A stretch of 64,000 nt of DNA from Glycomyces lechevalierae. GTDB lineage: Bacteria > Actinomycetota > Actinomycetes > Mycobacteriales > Micromonosporaceae. The stretch is taken from contig NZ_JAPZVQ010000010.1 in assembly GCF_027622945.1 (NCBI RefSeq), forward strand, positions 86,799 through 150,798, given 5' to 3'. The notes under the pieces are model-generated. The model had not been told where the DNA came from. It saw only the letters and a list, made by a program, of their open reading frames with translations, and did not search any database. This document shows positions 35,748 through 42,304 of this stretch, in pieces (within the stretch, counting starts at the first letter, position 1; each line of letters starts with the position of its first letter). Both the position numbers and the translations under genes were made by a program.

Positions 35748-37553
35748 CTACGTGTCCGGCAGGGCCTCCGCGGCGGACCGGGCCAAGGCGACGCCGAGGT
35801 CGCACAGGTTCTCCGGCCGGTCGTCCTCGTTGCCGATCACCAAGATCCGCACGTATTCGGCGGTGATCTCACGGTCCGGTCCGGCGCTGGTGAACTGGCG
35901 GTGGATGACGCTGATGAGGCAGGTGCCGGAGTCCCAGTGCTCGCCTTCGTCGTAGGCGACGCGGCCGTCGAGGGTGAGGCGTTCGCCGTCGTCGGCTTCG
36001 GGCGGGTCGTCTCGGTCGAACAGGAGGCGCACCTTGGTGGTGCTGGTGGTGCTGACCCACTGGCAGGTCCAGTCGCCGAAGCCCTCGATCGGGTCGTCTG
36101 CGGCGACGCCGGGGAACTGCTCGAGGGCTTCGTCGTCGAGGAGGCCGCACGCGTCGAGGTGGAACAGCGACGCGGGGTCCTCCTCGTGCTCGCGTCGCGC
36201 CACGGGGCCTTCCTCGGTGAGCCGGGCGACGGCCGCGGCGGCGGCGGTGTCGATGACGGCGCAGACGTCGCTGTCCTCGCCGGGGTCCTGCTTCGCCAGC
36301 ATCTCGGCGAAGTGCTCGCCGTCGGGGAAGACGAGCGTGCGCACGCACTCGTCGTGGGCGCCTTCGTCGCTGATGATGCCGAACTCCCCGTCCATCGTGA
36401 CCGGGCCGTCCTGGTTGGGGTCGCCGTTCGTCTCGTAGAGGTAGAGGTTGAGGTCGACGCCGCCGGTCTCGTTCTCGATGCGGAGGTCGCAGGCCTCGAA
36501 GGCGCCGTCGTCGGTGTCGATCTCGGTGGATCCGTAGGCGTTCAGGGCTGCCTCGTCGTACAGCGCGCAGGGGTCGGCGGTGGTCGGGTCGCCGATGAAG
36601 TCCCAGGGGTCGAGTTCGGCGGCTTCGCCTTGCGGCGCTTTGTTATCGCCTTCGGGCAGGACGTTCCAGACGGCGGCGGCGAGGAGGACGAGGGCCGCGG
36701 CGGTGGCCCCGGACCAGAGCCAGGACCGGCGCAGTCGCACGGCGCGCCCGGCCCCGGGCGCCGTCTCGCCGCCGATCCGCCCGAGTTCGACGCGGGCCTC
36801 GTGGATCTTGATGCGCCGCTTCGGATCGGTCTGCAGGAGCCGGTCGAGCAGCGGCGCGAGCGCCCCGGCGCGCTTGGACTCGACCCGCTCGCCCTGCGCG
36901 GTCCGCCACAGCAGCGAGTGCGCGTTGCCCTCGCCGAAGGGGGAGGTGCCCTCCACGAGGTGGAAGACGGTGGCGCCCAACGAGAACACGTCGGCAGCGG
37001 GGGTGAACTTGCCGCCCCGCACCACTTCGGGGGCGACGTACCCGGGAGTGCCGGTGACCGCGCCGGTCCCGGTGAGGGTCGGCTCGGCGTGGACCTGCCT
37101 CGCGATTCCGAAGTCGGCGAGTTTCGCGTGTCCCTGTTCGGTGACCATGACGTTCGCGGGTTTGATGTCGCGGTGGAGGATCCCCTTGGCGTGCACCGCC
37201 TCCAGGCCTCCGGCGAGCTGCGCGCCGTACCGCGCGGCCGTCTCGACGGTCACCGTCCCGGTGTCCGCGAGGGTCCGGCCCTGCACGTACTCCATGACGA
37301 TCCACCAGTCGCCGTCCTCCTCGACGGCGTCGTAGACCGTGACCACGTTGGGGTGGTTCACGCTCGCGAGCACCTCGGCCTCGCGGCGGACCTTGGACGC
37401 GGCGGCCGCGTCCCCGCCGCTGAGGGCCCGCTTGAGCGCTACCGACCGCTCGCGCAGCCGCAGGTCGGCGGCGCGCCACACCTGCCCCTGGCTGCCCGAG
37501 CCCAGGCGCTCCTCCAACCGGTACCGATCGCCCACGACCTGCCCAGCGCGCAA
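35748..37553 (-). CDS. Transmembrane Ser/Thr protein kinase, PknB-like
   Basis: A 601-residue kinase starting at TTG behind CGGAGAGA. The kinase domain (about 10-265) has the glycine loop LGSGSQGQVW, Lys41, catalytic HRDIKPAN with Asp129, DFG at 147-149 and GTPGYVAPE in the activation segment. A membrane helix lies at about 278-299. The outer 300 residues are acidic with paired Cys (PCALYD, EACDLRIE, DECVRT, DVCAVI), perhaps a disulfide-stabilised sensor domain of no named family. It likely signals to the neighbouring FHA protein. Confidence 0.9.
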   Translation of the reverse strand: MRAGQVVGDRYRLEERLGSGSQGQVWRAADLRLRERSVALKRALSGGDAAAASKVRREAEVLASVNHPNVVTVYDAVEEDGDWWIVMEYVQGRTLADTGTVTVETAARYGAQLAGGLEAVHAKGILHRDIKPANVMVTEQGHAKLADFGIARQVHAEPTLTGTGAVTGTPGYVAPEVVRGGKFTPAADVFSLGATVFHLVEGTSPFGEGNAHSLLWRTAQGERVESKRAGALAPLLDRLLQTDPKRRIKIHEARVELGRIGGETAPGAGRAVRLRRSWLWSGATAAALVLLAAAVWNVLPEGDNKAPQGEAAELDPWDFIGDPTTADPCALYDEAALNAYGSTEIDTDDGAFEACDLRIENETGGVDLNLYLYETNGDPNQDGPVTMDGEFGIISDEGAHDECVRTLVFPDGEHFAEMLAKQDPGEDSDVCAVIDTAAAAAVARLTEEGPVARREHEEDPASLFHLDACGLLDDEALEQFPGVAADDPIEGFGDWTCQWVSTTSTTKVRLLFDRDDPPEADDGERLTLDGRVAYDEGEHWDSGTCLISVIHRQFTSAGPDREITAEYVRILVIGNEDDRPENLCDLGVALARSAAEALPDT

Positions 37554-37700
37554 TCGTCTCTCCGCTCACTGAAAACCAAGCTCACCGAAAACCCGAAACG
37601 CCCCCATGTGTCGCGCTCCACATTAACGCACCGAAGCGACGCAAACCCGACGCGGGAATGCGGCCTCGGACAACGGCTCCCCGCAGCTCGTGTTCCCGGG

Positions 37701-38120
37701 TCAGTCCTGCCCGAGCTCCGCGGTCACCCGGATCTCGACGCGCATCTTCGGGGCGCCGAGCGCGGCGACCCCGATCTGGGTCCAGATCGGCGCGCGGTCG
37801 CCCATCCGCAGGCGGAACTGCTCGGCCATGACGCGGGTCGGCCGTTCGCCGATGAACGTGTCGTCGTCGGGCAGATGGTAGGAGTTGACGTGCACGACGT
37901 CCCGCCAGGTCGCCCCGGCCGTGTTGAGCGCCTTCTCGACGTTGTCGAAGGCCCGCACGATCTCCGCTTCGAGGTCCTCGGGGAAGGTCAGGTCGTCGTC
38001 CCACCCGCCCTGCCCCGAGATCTCGACGCGGTCGCCGATCCGCAGCGCCTGCCGGTAGTGCAGCATCGCCTCCAACTTCTCGCCCGCGCCCTGCGTGACG
38101 AAGAATGCCGGCTTGCCCAT
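37701..38120 (-). CDS. RidA-family protein
   Basis: A 139-residue member of the YjgF/YER057c/RidA family, small trimeric proteins that hydrolyse reactive enamine/imine intermediates. The strand IRIGDRVEISGQGG and the C-terminal MRVEIRVTAEL are typical. The classic arginine is within the PKMRVEIRVTA block. It is divergent from a MarR gene with a perfect inverted repeat between them, so it is probably the repressor's target. Confidence 0.85.
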   Translation of the reverse strand: MGKPAFFVTQGAGEKLEAMLHYRQALRIGDRVEISGQGGWDDDLTFPEDLEAEIVRAFDNVEKALNTAGATWRDVVHVNSYHLPDDDTFIGERPTRVMAEQFRLRMGDRAPIWTQIGVAALGAPKMRVEIRVTAELGQD

Positions 38121-38135
38121 GATGGTCTCCCTACA

Positions 38136-38188
38136 TTGACTTCAACCTTGAAGTAAACCTAGCATGATGGCTTCAAGGTTGAAGTCAA
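38136..38188. promoter_or_regulatory. Paired MarR operators, perfect 18-bp inverted repeat
   Basis: TTGACTTCAACCTTGAAG (38136-38153) is exactly complementary to CTTCAAGGTTGAAGTCAA (38171-38188). Each arm is itself near palindromic (ACTTCAA-CC-TTGAAGT). They lie in the divergent RidA/MarR promoter region and are very likely MarR sites for both genes. Confidence 0.75.
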
Positions 38189-38210
38189 CCCTCGTGGGTA
38201 TATTGCCACC

Positions 38211-38681
38211 ATGACCGAACCCGCCGAGAAGCTCTGGCTCGACCCCGAGGAGAAGGCGGCCTGGACCGGCGCCGCCTCCCTCGCCTGGCTCCTCCCGGGA
38301 CGGCTCGAAGCGCCGCTGCAGAAGGAGTTCGGCCTCACCCTCTTCGACTACCTGACCCTCAGCCACATCTCCGAGGCCCCCGGCCGCCGCCTGCGCATGA
38401 GCGAACTCGCCTACCTCGCCAACGGCTCCCTCTCGCGCCTCTCCAACGTGGTCAAACGCTTCGAGCAGCGCGGCTGGGTCGAGCGCTCGCCCGATCCCGA
38501 CGACGGCCGCTACACGATCGCCGCGCTCACCGACGCCGGCTTCGACGTCGTGGTCGCCGCCGCCCCCGTCCACGTCCGCTCCGTCCGCGAATTCGTCCTC
38601 GACCCCCTCGACGCCGAGGACCGGCGCGCCCTCGCCCGCATCGCCGCGAAGCTCGCCGTCCGGCCCGAAGACCTCGCCTGA
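38211..38681 (+). CDS. MarR-family transcriptional regulator
   Basis: A 156-residue dimeric winged-helix regulator: LTLFDYLTLSHISEAPGRRL, MSELAYLANGSLSRLSNVVK and RFEQRGWVERSPDPDDGRYT give the recognition helix and wing. It is divergent from the RidA gene and probably represses both through the paired palindromes. The ligand is unknown. Confidence 0.9.
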   Translation: MTEPAEKLWLDPEEKAAWTGAASLAWLLPGRLEAPLQKEFGLTLFDYLTLSHISEAPGRRLRMSELAYLANGSLSRLSNVVKRFEQRGWVERSPDPDDGRYTIAALTDAGFDVVVAAAPVHVRSVREFVLDPLDAEDRRALARIAAKLAVRPEDLA

Positions 38682-38726
38682 CGCGCTGGGCCGCAAGGGC
38701 TGCCGCATGCACGGGAACGAGAAACG

Positions 38727-38755
38727 CCGCCGACCGGATGACCGGTCGACGGCGG
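38727..38755. terminator. Hairpin terminator between convergent genes
   Basis: CCGCCGACCGG pairs with CCGGTCGACGGCGG around ATGA, with a 3-base bulge. It separates the MarR gene and the convergent acidic repeat protein. Confidence 0.6.
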
Positions 38756-38770
38756 ACGCCGTGGTGTCGA

Positions 38771-39262
38771 CTAGATGTTCTCGACGACCTCGTAGGTGCC
38801 GTCGCTGTTGTTGTCCTCGGCGTACGTGTCCAGGAAGCCGTCGGCGTCGGTGTCGGCCTCGACGGTGTTGACGTAGCCGTCGCCGTCGGTGTCGACGCCG
38901 GTCGTGTCCAGGTACGTGTCGCCGTCGGCGTCCACGGTGATCGTCTCCGCGTACCCGTCCCCGTCCTCGTCGGTGGTGACCGTGTCGACCCAGCCGTCGC
39001 CGTTCATGTCGGACTCGATGGTCTCGGCGTAGCCGTCCCCGTCGTTGTCGTACGAGGTGGACTCGTTGACGCCGTCACCGTCGACATCGGTGTCCGCGAT
39101 CGAGGAGTAGACGTCGTCCGACGACGTGTCGTCGGCGTAGGCGTCCTCGGTGTACGAGTCTTCCGTGTACGAAGTCGAGTCGTCCGCGGAGAAGTCGTCC
39201 GCCGAGTCGGTGCCGTAACCGTCAGTGGTGTAGTCGTCTTCAACCGTGTCGAATTCGCTCAT
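38771..39262 (-). CDS. Acidic repeat protein with Ca-binding-like DxDGDG repeats
   Basis: A 163-residue, extremely acidic protein. Residues 1-65 are Asp/Ser/Thr/Tyr-rich. Residues 66-163 are about eight 13-residue repeats of the type DxDGDGYxETxTV, resembling thrombospondin type 3 or dockerin-like calcium loops. There is no signal peptide. The ATG at 39262 is preferred over an upstream in-frame ATG because the acidic sequence starts there. Function unknown; calcium or cation binding is likely from the motif. Confidence 0.75.
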   Translation of the reverse strand: MSEFDTVEDDYTTDGYGTDSADDFSADDSTSYTEDSYTEDAYADDTSSDDVYSSIADTDVDGDGVNESTSYDNDGDGYAETIESDMNGDGWVDTVTTDEDGDGYAETITVDADGDTYLDTTGVDTDGDGYVNTVEADTDADGFLDTYAEDNNSDGTYEVVENI

Positions 39263-39476
39263 CGCTAGCCCTGCCTCGGGATTGAGAAGTGTTCGGTGCT
39301 GTCGTCGAAAACCATAGATCCCGCCCGCAAGGCCCATCCTCCCCGGTTCGTGCCACTAGCGAATCCCGAACCGCCCCATCACCCACAGCCATCCTGACAG
39401 CCGCGCCCGCCGATTGATTCCCTGCATTCGGTGCCTCCTTCGGGGCCGGCTCGTAGGATGGCGGCGGGAGGCGGGC

Positions 39477-40079
39477 ATGAGCGGACTGACACCGGGGTTC
39501 CGAGGGCATCGGCGGATCGAGAGCGACCGGGTGCCGCCCGGGCAGTACCTCACCGAGGACTTCCCGGTGCTCAGCGCCGGGCCCACGCCCTCGATCGGCA
39601 CCGACGACTGGACGTTCACCGTCGTCGCCGAGACCGGCGAGCGGCACGTGTGGGACTGGCGGCAGTTCGCGGCGCTGCCGCAGGAGACCCCGACCGCCGA
39701 CATCCACTGCGTCACCAGATGGTCCAAACTCGACACGACCTGGAAAGGCGTCTCGATCGACACCCTGCTCGCCGAGGTCGACACCACCGCGGACTTCGCC
39801 GTCGTCCACACCTTCGACGGCTACACCACGAACATGCCGTTCGCCGACATCACCGACGGCCAGGCATGGGTGGTCACCGAGTACGAAGGCGAGCCGCTGG
39901 CGGCCGAGCACGGCGGGCCCGCCCGGTTCCTGCTGCCGCACCTGTACTTCTGGAAGTCCGCGAAATGGGTCTCGGCGATCACCTTGCACGACGAGGACAA
40001 TCCGGGCTTCTGGGAGCGCGCCGGCTACCACGACTACGGCGACCCCTGGCTCGAGCAGCGCTACCAGTCGGGGTGGTGA
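39477..40079 (+). CDS. Sulfite-oxidase-like molybdopterin oxidoreductase
   Basis: A 200-residue protein of the oxidoreductase molybdopterin-binding family (YedY/sulfite oxidase fold). Cys78 in IHCVTRWS is the expected molybdenum ligand. Other signatures are WKGVSIDTLL, GYTTNMPFAD, and LLPHLYFWKSAKWV. There is no Tat signal, so it probably works in the cytoplasm. It heads a three-gene operon with a flavin reductase (4 bp later) and a DUF6510 protein. That set suggests an electron chain reducing or oxidising an unknown small substrate. GGGAGG sets the start. Confidence 0.9.
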   Translation: MSGLTPGFRGHRRIESDRVPPGQYLTEDFPVLSAGPTPSIGTDDWTFTVVAETGERHVWDWRQFAALPQETPTADIHCVTRWSKLDTTWKGVSIDTLLAEVDTTADFAVVHTFDGYTTNMPFADITDGQAWVVTEYEGEPLAAEHGGPARFLLPHLYFWKSAKWVSAITLHDEDNPGFWERAGYHDYGDPWLEQRYQSGW

Positions 40080-40083
40080 CCCG

Positions 40084-40791
40084 ATGTGGCAGAAGGCTCG
40101 CCTCGTCGAGCGCAGAGTCGAGACCGCCTCGGCCACGACGCTGGTCTTCGAACCGGAGCAGTGGGACGGGCACCTGGCGGGGCAGCACGCCGACATCCGG
40201 TTGACGGCCGACGACGGTTACCAGGCCGTCCGCTCCTATTCGCTCGCCGCTCCGGCCCGGGACGGCCGGATCGAGTTCACGGTCCAGCGCGTGATCGACG
40301 GTGAGGTCTCGCCGTACCTGTGCGACGACCTGCCCGAAGGCGCCTACGCCGAGATCAGGGGACCGGTCGGCGGCTGGTTCGTCTGGAGAGAGGCCGACAC
40401 CCGGCCGGTCATGCTCGTCGCCGGCGGGTCGGGCATCGTCCCGCTCCAGGCGATGATCCGCCAGCGCCGCGCCGTCGCCTCGCGAGTCCCGTTCCGGCTG
40501 CTGTATTCAGTGCGTTCCCCGGCGGAGGTCATCTACTCCGACGAGCTCGCCCGTCCCTCCTTGAACGGCGGCCTCGAGACGTCCCTGCTCTACACCCGCG
40601 AGGCACCGCCCGAGGTGAGGCGCCCGCTCGGCCGGATCGGCCTCGCCGACATCACCGCCCACGGCTGGCCCCCCGAGTTCGAACCCGCGTGCTTCATCTG
40701 CGGCCCAGCGGGTTTCGTCGAAGCGGCCGCCAAGATCCTCATCGCCCTCGGCCACGACTCGCACCGGATCAAGACCGAACGCTTCGGCTGA
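40084..40791 (+). CDS. Ferredoxin-reductase-type FAD/NAD(P)-binding oxidoreductase
   Basis: A 235-residue protein with the FNR-like FAD motif RSYSLA (Arg50-Ser53) and an NAD(P)-binding GGSGIVPLQAM (about 118-128). It ends in CFICGPAGFV. There is no 2Fe-2S domain, so it must pass electrons directly. The partner is probably the molybdenum protein encoded 4 bp upstream. Confidence 0.9.
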   Translation: MWQKARLVERRVETASATTLVFEPEQWDGHLAGQHADIRLTADDGYQAVRSYSLAAPARDGRIEFTVQRVIDGEVSPYLCDDLPEGAYAEIRGPVGGWFVWREADTRPVMLVAGGSGIVPLQAMIRQRRAVASRVPFRLLYSVRSPAEVIYSDELARPSLNGGLETSLLYTREAPPEVRRPLGRIGLADITAHGWPPEFEPACFICGPAGFVEAAAKILIALGHDSHRIKTERFG

Positions 40792-40804
40792 CCAGGAGGA
40801 CACG

Positions 40805-41071
40805 ATGAACGACCACATCGACGGCAACATGCTCGCCGGGGCTCTCTGGCAGGTCTTCCGCCCCGACATCACTGCGGCGCAGGCGCGCTGCGCGGGGTGC
40901 GGCATGGTCGGACCGGTGGCGGGCCTGACCGTCTATGCAGACGCCCCGGGCACGGTGGCCCGCTGCGTCAGATGCGAGCAGGTGAACCTCCAACTGGTCC
41001 AGAGCCCGACCGACCTGTGGCTCAGCACGACCGGCCTGTCCTTTCTCCGCTTCCGCATCCCCGGGCAGTAG
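40805..41071 (+). CDS. DUF6510 small zinc-ribbon-like protein
   Basis: An 88-residue protein with two Cys pairs (Cys29/Cys32 in CAGC and Cys54/Cys57 in CVRC), typical of a rubredoxin/zinc-ribbon knuckle. It is the third gene of the molybdo-oxidoreductase operon (13 bp gap, AGGAGGA site). The Cys pairs could hold Zn or Fe; a redox or maturation role is inferred from the operon. Confidence 0.8.
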   Translation: MNDHIDGNMLAGALWQVFRPDITAAQARCAGCGMVGPVAGLTVYADAPGTVARCVRCEQVNLQLVQSPTDLWLSTTGLSFLRFRIPGQ

Positions 41072-41180
41072 GCCTCCGGCAAAGGCCTTGGCGCGCGGTC
41101 GCCCAACAGAAAATCGCCGCTCCTCAGCGTTGCAGCTGGTGAACGGCGATTTCGAGAGTCGCACTCTGTGCTGTGTCTGG

Positions 41181-41254
41181 TAGCCCGGGTGGGATTCGAA
41201 CCCACACTGTACGGGTTTTGAATCCGTCTTCTCTGCCAGTTGGAATACCGGGCC
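41181..41254 (-). tRNA. tRNA-Leu (anticodon CAA)
   Basis: On the minus strand the acceptor GGCCCGG pairs with CCGGGCT. The anticodon arm is ACGGA-TTCAAAA-CCCGT with CAA, and the T arm is GTGGG-TTCGAAT-CCCAC. The discriminator A is followed by an encoded CCA (41178-41180). The variable loop is only about five bases, unlike the long arm of standard tRNA-Leu, and a stem base pair is mismatched (A-C). It decodes UUG if charged with leucine. Confidence 0.82.
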
Positions 41255-41536
41255 GGACACCGGTCAGTGCTCCGGAGCCGGTGCAAATGATACCCGGTGC
41301 GGCGGGGCGCCCGGCCCACCGGTCCTGGGCGGGAAACGAACCCGCACCGCACGCCGTCCGCACTCCCGATCCGGGCGCGCAAGGCGGGTTGCCCCGCTCA
41401 CGTTCCGGTTCCATCGTCCGAAACGCTCGGCATAGGAACGTGCGACCGCAACACACGGCGGCTAAGCTAGCGTCCTGGTGTGCCGGAACCGACGCACGCC
41501 CCCACGTCCATTCGCGCACGAAAGGTACGGACCCGC

Positions 41537-42154
41537 ATGACGAGCAAGGCCGCCGAGGAGCCCCGCAAGCGCGTGCTCATCGCCGAAGACGAGGGGCTCA
41601 TTCGCCTCGACCTGGCCGAGATGCTCACCGAGGAGGGTTACGAGGTCGTGGCCGAGGCCGCCGACGGTGAAGCCGCCGTCCGCCTCGCCCAGGAGCACCA
41701 GCCCGACCTGGTCATCTGCGATATCCAGATGCCGATCATGGACGGCCTCCAGGCCGCGGAGAAGATCGTCTCCGCGCGCATCGCCCCGGTCGTGATCCTC
41801 ACCGCCTTCAGCCAGCGCGACCTCATCAGCCGCGCCCAGTCCGCGGGCGCCATGGCCTACCTCGTGAAGCCCTTCCAGAAATCCGACCTCGTCCCCGCGA
41901 TCGAGCTCTCCCTCACCCGCTTCGCCGAGATGACCGCCCTCGAGAAAGAGGTCGCCAACCTCACCGAACGCCTCGAGGTCCGCAAGCTCGTCGACCGCGC
42001 CAAAGGCCTGCTCATGACCCAGTACGGCATGGCCGAGCCCGACGCGTTCCGCTGGATCCAGCGCGCCGCGATGGACCACCGCCTCTCCATGCGCGCCGTC
42101 GCCGAACGCGTCATCGCCGAAGCCGAGCAGAAGGAAGCCCAGGAAGCCGAATAG
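41537..42154 (+). CDS. pdtaR: ANTAR-domain response regulator, PdtaR-like
   Basis: A 205-residue regulator with a receiver domain at 10-125 (phospho-acceptor Asp62 in VICDIQMPIMDG, Lys111 in YLVKPF). A C-terminal ANTAR domain at about 135-190 (RLEVRKLVDRAKGLLM, EPDAFRWIQRAAMDHRLSM) binds RNA hairpins and prevents termination. The position just before polA is the conserved actinobacterial place of the PdtaR regulator of the PdtaS/PdtaR system. The start ATG 41537 is preferred over the upstream in-frame codons. Confidence 0.9.
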   Translation: MTSKAAEEPRKRVLIAEDEGLIRLDLAEMLTEEGYEVVAEAADGEAAVRLAQEHQPDLVICDIQMPIMDGLQAAEKIVSARIAPVVILTAFSQRDLISRAQSAGAMAYLVKPFQKSDLVPAIELSLTRFAEMTALEKEVANLTERLEVRKLVDRAKGLLMTQYGMAEPDAFRWIQRAAMDHRLSMRAVAERVIAEAEQKEAQEAE

Positions 42155-42169
42155 GCCCCTAGCGCACAC

Positions 42170-42232
42170 AAGGCCCGCGTCCTCCGCAGCATTCACGGCT
42201 CGCAAGCTTCGCCGAGGGGGGACGCGGGCCTT
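42170..42232 (+). terminator. Terminator between ANTAR regulator and polA
   Basis: AAGGCCCGCGTCC (42170-42182) is exactly complementary to GGACGCGGGCCTT (42220-42232), with a 37-base loop. This long loop is unusual and could include an ANTAR-type element, though no clear twin hexaloop is seen. Confidence 0.6.
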
Positions 42233-42304
42233 AGCGCTGCCCCCGAGCCACGCCGTCACCGGCTTGTGCCGGACTTGTCGGACCCACTCGCTAGGCTCGG
42301 GGAC

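Noticed and set aside
42170-42232. ANTAR-target twin-hexaloop RNA
   Set aside because: The long loop shows no clear pair of hexanucleotide hairpins; a terminator explains it.
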